The notes: a model not told the origin generated them from the letters alone. 64,000 nt of DNA from a bacterium (GCA_025774935.1 JALGZK010000005.1:186001-250000); one strand, 5' to 3'. Shown: positions 55,417 to 63,864, counted from the first letter of the stretch. Numbers and translations are program-made.

Positions 55417-55446
55417 GACAGGACCGCCGGTTTCGACGGTCCTGTC
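55417..55446 (-). terminator. Terminator-like hairpin after the small conserved protein gene
   Basis: 10-bp perfect stem (GACAGGACCG/CGGTCCTGTC) with a 10-nt loop, followed on the minus strand by GTCTGTTCC. 48 bp after the stop at 55495. Confidence 0.65.
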
Positions 55447-55494
55447 ATCGTTCCGCGATCGTGTCCCCGACGCCTGCGCGTTCCGGGTTCGCTA

Positions 55495-55707
55495 CTACTG
55501 GGGGAGCTCCTTCAGCCCGTAGACCTTCGTGTGGGAGTTCCACCCGGGGCACCAGGTGCGGTGCCACCTCATGACCTTCTCGAAGGACGTACCCGGCTTC
55601 CTGTTCGCGTGGGCGCAGATAGGGCAGTTGTGGCAGAGCCCCGCCCAAGCCCGAGTCCCGATCCCGTACTGCACCTTCGCCTGCTCACCTCTCGTCGCTT
55701 CGTTCAT
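55495..55707 (-). CDS. Small conserved protein with Cys motifs
   Basis: 70 residues: WAGLCHNCPICAHANRK, then MRWHRTWCPGWNSHTKVYGL. The C-x2-C-x2-C cluster and the W-H-x2-W-C-P-x-W-x2-H pattern suggest a metal-binding fold; I believe this is a widespread short family of unknown role. ATG 55707 has GAGGAGG about 12 nt upstream (an in-frame GTG at 55716 is too close to it). The third GTATCC-N17-GTCTG motif lies just upstream. Confidence 0.78.
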   Translation of the reverse strand: MNEATRGEQAKVQYGIGTRAWAGLCHNCPICAHANRKPGTSFEKVMRWHRTWCPGWNSHTKVYGLKELPQ

Positions 55708-55732
55708 CTTGTGCACCTCCTCTCCGCTTCTA

Positions 55733-55760
55733 CAGACGGAGGGCGGGGGGAAAAGGATAC
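55733..55760 (-). promoter_or_regulatory. Putative ECF promoter 3 (small conserved protein)
   Basis: Minus strand GTATCC (55755-55760), 17 bp, GTCTG (55733-55737). Predicted leader about 20 nt. Confidence 0.68.
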
Positions 55761-55838
55761 GTCACGCTCGGCAGGACTGCGACAGGGCGGCGGCCGGTCC
55801 CTCGTTGCCCGAATGCCGTCCAGCGGACGCGCCAGCGC

Positions 55839-56870
55839 TCACGCGCGGGCCGTGAGGACCGTCAGGTCGCTCCCGAATCTCCCGGCCCCTTCACTGGCCG
55901 AGGGAAGGGCCTCCTCTGAAGGATCGCGGAACCCGGTCGCCTCAAGGAGCCTCCTGACCTCCGAGGCGGTCACGTATGACGCGTCCGGATCGGACAGCGT
56001 ACGGTCGAACGCCCAGTCCACTCGCGAGGAGGGTGCGGCGCCCTCGGCGGGAGCGAACTCATCGACGATCACGAACCTGCCGCCGGGACTCAGAGAGGTC
56101 CTGACCTTGCGGAGCAGCGACTCGTCGTAGACGTTGACGTCGCACTCCAGGACAAGGTCGAAGTCCGATGGCAGATCGTCCTCGAGGAAGTCGGCGGGAT
56201 GGTAGGTGACCCGATCCTGGAGGCCCGCCTCCGCGGCGATCTCCCGCCCGGCCTCGCAGACTGTCGCGACGTCGACGACGACCGCCGTGGTTCCGGGGTG
56301 CCGGTCGAGCACGGCCAGAGACACGACTCCGGAGCCGCCCCCCAGATCCATGAACCGTCGCACGCCGTCCATGTCGAGGTACTCCGCGAGATCATCCGCC
56401 AGGGGCCGGTGGAGGTCGTACAGCATGCGCGTGAACCGGCGGGCCCGCACGGGATCCTCTCTCATCTTCGAAACGTACGAGGGCCGCTCGAGTCCGAGAA
56501 CCTCGAGGACAGAGCCGGGATGTGTGATGTGGACGGCGAGATCGACCAGCTCCGGAAGATGCTCTCTCGCTTCTTCAGCCAGGAGAGCCCAGGTGTCCTG
56601 ACGGTGGGCGTCGAGGATCGCGGTTCTCGCCGTCGAGGACGACGCGTAGCCGTCGGCGACTCTCTCGAGCAGACCGGCGCTCGCGAGGAGACCAAGCCAG
56701 TGGCGGCACCGGTTCACCGGTATCCCGAGGGCCTCTCCCACTCCGGCCTCGTCCATCGGATGGCCGTCGAGCAGCCAGAAGAGCCCGAGCTCCATCGCCG
56801 CACCCAGTGCGGCCGACGGGTAGCTCGCGTCGAGCAGTTCGAGAACGTCCTCGGTAGTCGTCGGCTTCAC
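55839..56870 (-). CDS. SAM-dependent O-methyltransferase (acetylserotonin-type)
   Basis: 343 residues: winged-helix dimerisation N-terminus (GVGEALGIPVNRCRHWLGLL ASAGLLERV), then motif I FMDLGGGSGVVSLAVLDRHP, motif IV DLVLECDVNVYDESLLRKVR and SPGGRFVIVDEF. Members methylate small aromatic or polyketide-like compounds. GTG start at 56870 preceded by GGGGGACC. Alone in its transcription unit, without recognisable biosynthetic partners, so its substrate is open. Confidence 0.85.
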   Translation of the reverse strand: MKPTTTEDVLELLDASYPSAALGAAMELGLFWLLDGHPMDEAGVGEALGIPVNRCRHWLGLLASAGLLERVADGYASSSTARTAILDAHRQDTWALLAEEAREHLPELVDLAVHITHPGSVLEVLGLERPSYVSKMREDPVRARRFTRMLYDLHRPLADDLAEYLDMDGVRRFMDLGGGSGVVSLAVLDRHPGTTAVVVDVATVCEAGREIAAEAGLQDRVTYHPADFLEDDLPSDFDLVLECDVNVYDESLLRKVRTSLSPGGRFVIVDEFAPAEGAAPSSRVDWAFDRTLSDPDASYVTASEVRRLLEATGFRDPSEEALPSASEGAGRFGSDLTVLTARA

Positions 56871-56942
56871 GGTCCCCCCGTTTCAGAGGCGACGCCGGGG
56901 CACCGCAGGCTGCGGAGCACCCCGACGTCAGGTCCAGTTACG

Positions 56943-59213
56943 TCATCGTATCACCAGAATCTTCTGTGTTCGCACTTCTCCCCCGGCATCCAGGCGGGCG
57001 AGGTAGACCCCCGACGCGATCCTGGATCCGCTCGTGTCCCGCCCGTCCCAGGCGACGGACGTGTACCCCGCGGCGGCGGGACCCCTGTGAAGCTCGGCGA
57101 CCCGCTGGCCGGCGACGTTGTAGATGCAGAGCTCTGCGGCCCCGGCTCTCGGGAGGGCGAAGACGATCATCGACGGTCCGGAGGTGGGATTCGGCGAAGG
57201 GGCAAGGAGAGCCGCCCGAGTGATCTCGGCTTCGTCCGGCACGCCCGTGCCGTCCGTCCAGACGAGAAACGTGAGTCCGCCCGCCCGTCCCAGGAAGTGC
57301 CCGTCGAGGTCGTAGACGTCCTCGCGTACCGTCGCCATTCCGATTCCCTCACTCATCGCATCCATCGTGAGCATCCGCGGGAGTCGTTCGTCCGGACCGA
57401 GCACGACCGAGTCCATGCCGGCCGGCACCAGCTGCGAGTTCCACCCGTCCGGCAGACTGGTCTCCAGCCTCATGACGACGGTGCACGGCTCCGGAAACGG
57501 ATTCGTCATCCAGAACTGGAGGTACGTCCCCGTGAAGAGGGGGATCTGCGCGTGGTGCACTGCCTTGCACGCGATGTTGTTGTCCAGCTCGACCCAGAGA
57601 TCGTGGGGCGGATCGAGCGGCGAGTGGCACTCGACGAGGAAGTTGTAGTACTCCTGCCCGAAGCTGTTCAAGCCCGGCGCGGCGAAGATGACGGGATCGG
57701 TGAGGACCGTCTCGCCCGGACCGATGAACGGCACGACCGTCGTTGCGAACGGCATCATCTCCGGGTCGCCCGAGAACTGGGCGAGCCCGGGATCGCCGAA
57801 GTAGAAGTCGACGTAGACGTCCGTCGCCGGAAAGTCACCGCGGTTCTCGATCTCGACCACGAAGTCGTTCGGAACGCCGGGAGCGTAGTCGTGCGGCAGG
57901 ACCGAGACGTGGGCTCCGTCCCACCACCTGCCCCTGGGGATGTGGCAGATGGATGGGTCGCTCGTGACGGTCGGGCGCGGAACCCAGACCTGCGTCCGTG
58001 GGCTCCAGCTGCCGATGTCGTCGATGTAATTCGGAAACGACGTCGCGCTCGCATTCACACGCCCCCACGTCTCGGCGATCGCCTCGGTCCCGGCCCCGTA
58101 CCCGATGGCCACGCAGTTCCAGCTGTTCTGCGCGATCTGTCCGCTCGCCGCGTTCTGCACGAACGGGATCGTCTGGTTCTGGCCCTGCGCGAGCGCCGAG
58201 TTGAGGCTGTCGCTGGAGATCGCGTAGAACCCTAGCAGGCCGCTGATGTTCACAGGGACGCCGGTTCCCTGCACCGGGAGGGGATCGGTGTACGTGGCGG
58301 TCGCCGAAACCTGGAACCCGTTCGGGCAGTATGACCCGAGGGGCGGAACGTCGATGCTCGTGTGCCATGGAGCGACGATGAGGAACTCCTTGCTCGTCCA
58401 CAGGGTGTCCCAGAACGCGGTCTGCCTCGACATCTTGGCGATGCCGAGCGTCGGGTCGCGGTACAGGATCGTGCCCCAGTTGTTGTTGTAGCCCCGGACG
58501 ACCACCGAGTGTCCGACTACGGTGTCCTCGACGCTCGTGTAGTCGGTGTCCCCGGGGATAGCGTCCGAGTCTCCGAGGTCGTTCTCGGGCGGGTTATCCC
58601 CGAGCGCCGCCGCGTTGAGATGGACGATGATGGGGTACCCGAGGGCCAGCACCTGCTTGAACTGCGCGACGCTCCAACCCCACACGCCCTCGATCCCCAC
58701 GAGCCCGTACTGCGTCCTCGGTCCGGGGACCGCGAAGGCGCCGGGCCACGTGTAGCCGGTTCTGTTCGCGTTCACGTACGCCGGAGGCGGGCTCGGCCAC
58801 GCCGGGCTCGTCGGCGAGAAGTGAACGGCCCGTCGGGCATCGTCGTTGAAGGTCCCCGCGTGCCCGTCGAGCCCCATCGGGTCGTTCGTGTTCGCCACGG
58901 CCGCGATCTCTTGCTGAGGGAGTGGCGGATTGCCGTGGACAACGCCGCCGTTGCTCCAGTAGTTCATGAGCATGTCGATGCATGCCACGGTGCAGAACCC
59001 ATTCGGGATGACAGCGTTCCCGGGCTCGGTCCAGATGAAGCCGGGCCCGATGTTGGGATCCCCGGGCGGAATCTGAGAGTGGTACGGGACCGGGAGCCGC
59101 ACGACCTGCTGCGCCGATGACAGGGCCGGGGGAATCGCCAGCGAGAGGGCGAGCAGGACGGCGACTGCGAGTAGCGGGGAAGAAGCGCAGGTGCGCCTAT
59201 CGAGGCGGTTCAT
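56943..59213 (-). CDS. Secreted protein with C39-like peptidase domain and C-terminal sorting-like domain
   Basis: 756 residues. Signal peptide ending LSSAQ, then VPYHSQIPPGDPN and a papain-like C39-type domain: GFCTVACIDMLMNYW with catalytic Cys74 or Cys78, VVGHSVVVRGYNNNW with the His, and YRDPTLG with a likely Asp. The middle is beta-rich. The C-terminus (SPNPTSGPSMIVFALP to SGVYLARLDAGGEVRTQKIL) is the FlgD-like sorting type. ATG 59213 with AAGGAGG is preferred over ATG 59276. Its long leader contains structured RNA copy 2. Confidence 0.82.
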   Translation of the reverse strand: MNRLDRRTCASSPLLAVAVLLALSLAIPPALSSAQQVVRLPVPYHSQIPPGDPNIGPGFIWTEPGNAVIPNGFCTVACIDMLMNYWSNGGVVHGNPPLPQQEIAAVANTNDPMGLDGHAGTFNDDARRAVHFSPTSPAWPSPPPAYVNANRTGYTWPGAFAVPGPRTQYGLVGIEGVWGWSVAQFKQVLALGYPIIVHLNAAALGDNPPENDLGDSDAIPGDTDYTSVEDTVVGHSVVVRGYNNNWGTILYRDPTLGIAKMSRQTAFWDTLWTSKEFLIVAPWHTSIDVPPLGSYCPNGFQVSATATYTDPLPVQGTGVPVNISGLLGFYAISSDSLNSALAQGQNQTIPFVQNAASGQIAQNSWNCVAIGYGAGTEAIAETWGRVNASATSFPNYIDDIGSWSPRTQVWVPRPTVTSDPSICHIPRGRWWDGAHVSVLPHDYAPGVPNDFVVEIENRGDFPATDVYVDFYFGDPGLAQFSGDPEMMPFATTVVPFIGPGETVLTDPVIFAAPGLNSFGQEYYNFLVECHSPLDPPHDLWVELDNNIACKAVHHAQIPLFTGTYLQFWMTNPFPEPCTVVMRLETSLPDGWNSQLVPAGMDSVVLGPDERLPRMLTMDAMSEGIGMATVREDVYDLDGHFLGRAGGLTFLVWTDGTGVPDEAEITRAALLAPSPNPTSGPSMIVFALPRAGAAELCIYNVAGQRVAELHRGPAAAGYTSVAWDGRDTSGSRIASGVYLARLDAGGEVRTQKILVIR

Positions 59214-59327
59214 GGGGTCCTCCTTGTCGGAGGGTGGGCAGCGGGGAGTAAGCGAGGTTGAGAGTGATCCCAGCATTCGAGGCGGCTTCCGTCTCGAACG
59301 CGGTCGGTCATGGCACCGTACCCTCCC

Positions 59328-59354
59328 CTGTCACGCCCGCAGAGCGCGTGACAG
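59328..59354 (-). promoter_or_regulatory. Leader hairpin of the C39-like gene
   Basis: Perfect 9-bp inverted repeat (CTGTCACGC/GCGTGACAG) with a 9-nt loop, between structured RNA copy 2 and the start codon. Could be a terminator/antiterminator partner; no T-run follows. Confidence 0.45.
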
Positions 59355-59411
59355 AACGGTGGCGCGGGCTGACCGCGCCGCCGCATGGGTATCATCGATG
59401 GGTAATTGGGC

Positions 59412-59482
59412 GGGGCGGGGAGCAGCTGGCTCCCAACTTCCTGCAACCATGCAGGCGTGCTAAGCGGACCGCCGTACGCCCC
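59412..59482 (-). ncRNA. Structured RNA element, copy 2 (71 nt)
   Basis: Same fold and exact length as copy 1 at 48.8 kb. P1 GGGGCG/CGCCCC; 3-bp hairpin CGG/CCG (CAG/CTG in copy 1); linker CTTAGCACG; CCTGC/GCAGG hairpin; linker AAGTT; 6-bp hairpin GGGAGC/GCTCCC. Loops differ while stems hold, as expected of conserved RNA structure. Conservation stops within a few bases of P1 on both sides. About 200 nt before the C39-like start codon. Confidence 0.72.
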
Positions 59483-59500
59483 TGAGTGACAGCCACTCAC

Positions 59501-59529
59501 ATAATACCACGGTCGGTGCGGGAAGTCAA
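59501..59529 (-). promoter_or_regulatory. Sigma-70-type promoter before structured RNA copy 2
   Basis: Minus strand: TTGACT (59524-59529), 17-bp spacer, TATTAT (59501-59506). The -35 box and the 18-nt distance to the RNA match copy 1. A small GAGTG/CACTC hairpin follows the predicted start. Confidence 0.75.
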
Positions 59530-59820
59530 CTCGCGAGCTGGGAGCAAACCTGGCCGACCGCGCGACTCCTTGATGGTCGCGCCATGAGCCCTGCCTTTCG
59601 CCCATCGGGCAGACGCCGGGTCCGTGCGGCTTCTCCGGATCGGGGCTGTCACCGCGAAGGCCGGTAAAGGAAGAGGTCGTGGGAGATGGCAGACTCGCAT
59701 CAAGTCGGACCTACTTCGGTCCTGGATTGCTGTCGCGGCCTGCCGGTGTTAGAATCGCGCGCAGAAGCGGAGGAGAACAGGAATTCTCTCGCCGATGTAC
59801 CTTCGGAGGAGGTGACAGGG

Positions 59821-60666
59821 ATGCGTTGGCAAAGAATGCCATCCGTCATCGCTGGCGCGCTTGCGTTGACGGTCGTTCTGTGTGCCGGGCTGGTGACGGT
59901 GGCGGGCGGGACAGCGACCCCGCCGAGGCCCATGGCTCACGGTCCGGGCGATGTCAACGGCTGGCCCGTGAGTTCGCCGGCCGACCGCTCCCGCGCCATC
60001 ACGATCATCGAGAGTCAGAGCCAGAACATCTACCACGACATGGATTTGGAGTGGCAGGCGCTCGCCACTGGTCTGGGACACAGTGCGGCCATCGTCGGCC
60101 AGAACGCTCTCGACGACATCGCGAGTCTCGAGAGCAGTGACATTCTCATCGTCGCATCGGGACTCATCGCCCTCTCCCCCGAGCGAATCCAGACCATCCG
60201 TCAGTTCGTGGAGAGTCACGGTCCCGCCTACCTGCAGGGCGAGTTCTCCCCGGGGCATCCGGGAAATGTCGCGTTCATCGAGATTGTCGGCGATCTTGGT
60301 GGATCGTTCGCGCTCTCGGGCACTGCCAGCGGGGACCTGCAGCCCATGACCGTGCTGGGCTCCCTCGCCACGCACCCGAACGCGGTGCCGACCCTCCCGT
60401 ACTTCTGGTACGGGTGCGCAGGCACCGGTGACAGCACGATCGAGTACTTCCTGGAGTACCAGGGAGACTACTTCGGCTGGATCTTCGTGCCGCCTCGAGG
60501 CGTCGGAAGGCTGATCCATACAACCGACCAGGACTGGGCCCGCGAGGCGGACGAGCGCCCGGAGTCGGCGGCGCTGATGGAGAACATCCTCACCTATCTG
60601 GACGAGCATGCGGACTCTGCGGTCGAGGATGCCACATGGGGCGCCATCAAGTCGCTCTTCCGCTAG
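59821..60666 (+). CDS. Exported protein with glutamine-amidotransferase-like domain
   Basis: 281 residues. Signal peptide (VIAGALALTVVLCAGLVTVA), then a Rossmann-like region: ITIIESQSQNIYHDMDLEWQ, LESSDILIVASGLIALSPER, IQTIRQFVESHGPAYLQGEF, as in class I glutamine-amidotransferase-like domains that lack the catalytic Cys. Later GRLIHTTDQDWARE and LMENILTYLDEHA. ATG 59821 with GGAGGAGG; upstream in-frame starts have no ribosome site. A related domain appears in the lipoprotein at 8766. Unknown function. Confidence 0.72.
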   Translation: MRWQRMPSVIAGALALTVVLCAGLVTVAGGTATPPRPMAHGPGDVNGWPVSSPADRSRAITIIESQSQNIYHDMDLEWQALATGLGHSAAIVGQNALDDIASLESSDILIVASGLIALSPERIQTIRQFVESHGPAYLQGEFSPGHPGNVAFIEIVGDLGGSFALSGTASGDLQPMTVLGSLATHPNAVPTLPYFWYGCAGTGDSTIEYFLEYQGDYFGWIFVPPRGVGRLIHTTDQDWAREADERPESAALMENILTYLDEHADSAVEDATWGAIKSLFR

Positions 60667-60795
60667 GCGTCCCCAGCGCTGAGAAGCTGGAACCGCCTCA
60701 TCGAGTGGCTTCGGTTGGTGTCCCGCCTCGGGGCTGGCTGTGGGGAGGGAGCTCGTGCTCCTGATGCGATGGTGGATAGGCACCCGCCCGGCAAC

Positions 60796-62274
60796 CTATC
60801 GAATCAGCACCAGCTTCCTTGATACTGCCGAGCCTGCAGCCTCAACGCGAAGGAAGTAGACTCCGCTGGCGCGTGCCCCAAGCTCGGTGAAATCAAGCTC
60901 GAATCGGTGGGCCCCAGCAGGCAGTGGCCGTCTGAGCAGGGTCTTGATCCGTCTCCCTCTCACATCGAACAGCGTCGCGTTCACGTTCGATTCTCTTCCA
61001 AGCCGGATCGTATACTGGGAGCTCGCCGCTGTAGGATTCGACGACACGAACAGCTGCAGTGGCCCGGCAAGGCCCTCCTCTCCGGCCACGCCGGCCGTCT
61101 CGTCGCAGTAGGTGTAGCGAGCCACATTGTCTGTATCCTCGCCATTGGCTTCGCCGAAATCCCCGCCAATCAAGAGAGACGATGTAATGTAGTTGCCGAC
61201 GACCTCCAGATCGTAGACGGAAGGCCCGAAGGGCCACCCGCCTCCCTCCACGCCGGCATCCACCGGTTCCCAGCTCTCCCCATCCCAAACGGCCAGAGCG
61301 GCGGCTTCATCTCCCACCGCCTCGCTGAAATCGGCCCCCACGTAGAGGAGCCCCTTGTAGGAGGCAACCGACAGCGCCGCCTGCCGCTCGCCGAAGAGGT
61401 CATCGTACGGATCCGGCCCCGAGCCAACACGGGACCAGCTCACGCCGTCCCAGATTGCGACGTTGTTCGCTTCGACTCCGCCCGCGAAGTCCAGAGCCCC
61501 GACTACTACGAGTCCGCCGTCATGCGTGTCGACACCGCGGAGTCCCGTCGGCCCTCCATCGATCATCGAAACTCCGCCCCCCACATCCGACCACGTGGAG
61601 CCATCCCATCGGGCCACGTAGGAGACCTCGGTGTCCCCGGCGTGCGTGAAACCGCCGACCGCGTAGAGATCGCCCTGCCACACGACCATGTCCCAGACGT
61701 CGCCTGCCCCACCCGAAAACGTGTTGTAGACGCCTGTGCCGAGCGGGTGCCAAGCGCTTCCGTCCCATCGTGCAATGCTCTGCGCCGCGACACCGCCGGC
61801 GTGCTCGAAGTATCCGCCAGCGATGAGATCCCCTCTGTAGGTAACGAGGCATCGGATCTCGCCATCGACACCGGTGCCGAGCGGACCAAACTGAACCCCG
61901 TCCCACGTCGCGATCGAGTTGACCGTTGTCCCCCCGGCGGTTGGGAAGTACCCACCAATGACGAGAAGCTCGTCGAAAGTCGCGAAGTCTGCAGCGAACA
62001 GAGTCCCCATGTCACCGCCGATCCCACCGCCGAAGATCTCCCATTCGTCGTTGACCCAACGGACCAGGAGGAACCAGCTGCCACGGTAGACGACACCGTC
62101 GTACTCATAGACGCCGTAGACGCGGTTTGTTTGGAAGTCGGGGAATGTCTCCCAACCAGGCACACAGTCCTGGGATCGAGCCTCCTGAGCGGACAGCGCG
62201 AGCAGTGCAACGAGCAGGACAGCCAGAGAGACAGTGCGGAACGACGCAGGAACAGCGGAAATGGATGCCATCAT
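60796..62274 (-). CDS. Secreted repeat protein with C-terminal sorting-like domain
   Basis: 492 residues. Signal peptide ending EARSQ, then about seven repeats of roughly 45 residues with the pattern G-G-x-F/Y-x-x-A-G-G ... I-A-x-W-D-G-x-x-W-x-x-L/V-G-x-G (for example FEHAGGVAAQSIARWDGSAW), suggesting a beta-propeller. The last 85 residues (SSNPTAASSQYTIRLGRESN to SGVYFLRVEAAGSAVSRKLV) are the type A sorting-like domain. ATG 62274 with GGAAGGAG. Likely surface or secreted; ligand unknown. Confidence 0.8.
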   Translation of the reverse strand: MMASISAVPASFRTVSLAVLLVALLALSAQEARSQDCVPGWETFPDFQTNRVYGVYEYDGVVYRGSWFLLVRWVNDEWEIFGGGIGGDMGTLFAADFATFDELLVIGGYFPTAGGTTVNSIATWDGVQFGPLGTGVDGEIRCLVTYRGDLIAGGYFEHAGGVAAQSIARWDGSAWHPLGTGVYNTFSGGAGDVWDMVVWQGDLYAVGGFTHAGDTEVSYVARWDGSTWSDVGGGVSMIDGGPTGLRGVDTHDGGLVVVGALDFAGGVEANNVAIWDGVSWSRVGSGPDPYDDLFGERQAALSVASYKGLLYVGADFSEAVGDEAAALAVWDGESWEPVDAGVEGGGWPFGPSVYDLEVVGNYITSSLLIGGDFGEANGEDTDNVARYTYCDETAGVAGEEGLAGPLQLFVSSNPTAASSQYTIRLGRESNVNATLFDVRGRRIKTLLRRPLPAGAHRFELDFTELGARASGVYFLRVEAAGSAVSRKLVLIR

Positions 62275-62305
62275 GACGACACTCCTTCCTCTTCTCTCAA
62301 CCCCT

Positions 62306-62335
62306 ATTATACCACTTCCGCCGCCTCGATGTTAC
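62306..62335 (-). promoter_or_regulatory. Probable promoter of the secreted repeat protein
   Basis: Minus strand: perfect -10 TATAAT (62306-62311); an 18-bp spacer leads to a weak -35 GTAACA (62330-62335). Predicted start near 62299, leader about 25 nt. Confidence 0.6.
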
Positions 62336-62450
62336 GCTTCGACAGACGCACACGGGCCGCCAGGGCCACGCGGCAACGACACACTTGGTGGCTCTGTCCG
62401 ACGGACTCAAACACGTAGGCGGAGGCCTGCCGTGCCCGGCACGCCGCCTA

Positions 62451-62546
62451 GTGCTGGCGTCCCTAATGAGTGAGAGTCCGAGACACGTCGATCAATGGCT
62501 TGAGGATATGGAATCGCTCAGGCAGGCGGCAATGAGCGCGGCCTGA
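62451..62546 (+). CDS. Micro-ORF or gene relic, copy A
   Basis: 31 codons from GTG. The peptide VLASLMSESPRHVDQWLEDM continues ESLR and ends MSAA. It resembles copy B at 63745-63864 (ASL..E...H-V/L-DQWL..-M/L-E-x-LR), and the differences are often silent third-base changes (GAT/GAC, CAA/CAG). No ribosome site. Either a tiny protein or remains of a duplicated gene. Confidence 0.3.
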   Translation: MLASLMSESPRHVDQWLEDMESLRQAAMSAA

Positions 62547-62632
62547 GAATCAGCAAGGCGGCTTTCAGACCCCGATTGCAGTCCGCTCCCCGACCCCGGA
62601 GGGATTCGAACCGGCCGGCTTGCGCCGGTCCG

Positions 62633-63565
62633 CTAGCGCCAGACGTAGTGATAGCCTAGGGTGAGCTTCTCGAAGTCACTGCCGGACTCGGTGACGATCC
62701 CCGCGCTGTAACTCGCCCGGATGGCGTGATAGCGCTTGAACGGGAAGAAGACGGTCCCTCCGAGCCTCGAGTTGCGCTGCAGATCGGCCTTCGTCTCCTC
62801 CCCGACGGTCGAGCGACCGCCGTGGTAGTAGTTCACATCCAGAGCCGCCCAGAAGCCGGGCCCTACCCGCTTGATCAGATGGAGCTCGGTGGAGAGGATC
62901 GGCTCCTGCTCCCGCGTCGCGCCCAGGAACTCGTCGTTGTCACCGAAGAGCCACACGCCAGCCTCGAACTCCAGCATCCAGGTGGGGTGGAACGGCCAGA
63001 TGACCCCGAAGTCCGGCTTGAGGGCCCACCTGTTCGCCCCGACATTGATGAGTCTGTCTGTCTCGTAGATCCCGGTGGGCAGCCGAAGGGTGAGGCTCGT
63101 CCCTACCACTGTTCGCGGGTTCGCCACCAGCTCCTGGAACCCCGCGAAGTCGATGGTCGGGGCGCCCAGGATGTTGATGGAGGCGCTGACCTGCACGTCC
63201 CCAATCCCCGTGATCTCGCGGCTTCGCGGCTGTTCTTCATAGAAACCCTCAGACTTCCCGCTGACGAACGGAACGCCGAGCCGCGCGTTCGCGGTCCTGC
63301 CGAACAGGCTGAATGTCTGGAAGTAGGAAGGCATCAGGGCGTGGATGCTCGATTCCAGGCCGGTAATAGGCAGCGAGGGATCGGTCAGCACATCGCCGGT
63401 GGAGTACTCGTAGTTGAGAACGACCGCCTTCGTTCCGTTCGGCGCCGGCCAGTAGGCTCGCGGCCTGAGCTCCTGTGCGACGGCGGACAGGTGCAGGATG
63501 AGGACGCAGATGAAGGCCGCCGGAATCGCGACCAGCGCAGGAATGCTGCTTCTCCGCCCTCTCAT
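62633..63565 (-). CDS. Outer-membrane transporter-like barrel (phenol-MetA-type)
   Basis: 310 residues: signal peptide ending SAVAQ, then LRPRAYWPAPNGTKAVVLNY, the usual opening of the MetA-pathway/transporter family of outer-membrane barrels; GIGDVQVSASINILGAP, SLTLRLPTGIYETDRLINVG, and a C-terminal strand ending in Arg. Family members are predicted outer-membrane channels of unknown substrate. ATG 63565 with GGGAGAGG. Expressed from the promoter at 63646-63674. Confidence 0.8.
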   Translation of the reverse strand: MRGRRSSIPALVAIPAAFICVLILHLSAVAQELRPRAYWPAPNGTKAVVLNYEYSTGDVLTDPSLPITGLESSIHALMPSYFQTFSLFGRTANARLGVPFVSGKSEGFYEEQPRSREITGIGDVQVSASINILGAPTIDFAGFQELVANPRTVVGTSLTLRLPTGIYETDRLINVGANRWALKPDFGVIWPFHPTWMLEFEAGVWLFGDNDEFLGATREQEPILSTELHLIKRVGPGFWAALDVNYYHGGRSTVGEETKADLQRNSRLGGTVFFPFKRYHAIRASYSAGIVTESGSDFEKLTLGYHYVWR

Positions 63566-63645
63566 AGCTGCCTCTCCCGACTGCCGTCCGGTTCCCCGCT
63601 CCCCGCGCGAACTCGACCCGGTGGATCGTTGTGCTGGTGGGCGAC

Positions 63646-63674
63646 AATGTACCTGAGCCCACGTTGCGCGTCAA
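63646..63674 (-). promoter_or_regulatory. Sigma-70-type promoter of the outer-membrane barrel gene
   Basis: Minus strand: TTGACG (63669-63674), 17-bp spacer, TACATT (63646-63651). Predicted start near 63639, leader about 75 nt. Confidence 0.7.
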
Positions 63675-63744
63675 CCGGTACCGTCGCGCGCGGCGCGGTG
63701 GGAAGAAGCGAAGAGGAGTCCGGACTTGCGGACCCCCCTCAGGT

Positions 63745-63864
63745 GTGGCGTCCCTACCGCCTGAGATTTCGAAACACCTGGACCAGTGGCTGTGGCAACT
63801 TGAGGCGCTTAGGATGGTCGCAAGCGAGAGCAGGCTCTGGGCTTTGCTCACGTCCATTGGGTGA
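63745..63864 (+). CDS. Micro-ORF or gene relic, copy B
   Basis: 39 codons from GTG: ASLPPEISKHLDQWLWQLEA, then LRMVASESRLWALLTSIG. Related to copy A (62451-62546) over about 24 residues. The frame is open upstream to an ATG at 63631, but homology begins at the GTG. No strong ribosome site. Real small protein or relic of a larger gene. Confidence 0.3.
   Translation: MASLPPEISKHLDQWLWQLEALRMVASESRLWALLTSIG

Larger units (their letters stand above)
59214..59820. other. 607-bp gene-free stretch with structured leader
   Basis: Holds the leader of the C39-like gene: a promoter (59501-59529), structured RNA copy 2 (59412-59482), a GGCGCGG/CCGCGCC hairpin near 59362-59380 and a 9-bp hairpin (CTGTCACGC/GCGTGACAG) at 59328-59354. 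59530-59820 is upstream of the plus-strand gene; no clear promoter hexamers were found there. Confidence 0.6.
62275..62632. other. 358-bp intergenic stretch with promoter and micro-ORF
   Basis: Contains the minus-strand promoter of the repeat protein (62306-62335), micro-ORF copy A (62451-62546), and a GNRA-type hairpin (CCGGC-GCAA-GCCGG) near 62610-62623 just after the stop of the minus-strand barrel gene. The neighbouring GGTTCGAATCC resembles a tRNA T-loop but no cloverleaf accompanies it. Confidence 0.55.

Noticed and set aside
62585-62640. tRNA-like T-loop (GGTTCGAATCC on the minus strand)
   Set aside because: The flanking T-stem does not pair properly and no anticodon or acceptor arms can be drawn; probably chance or a worn fragment.
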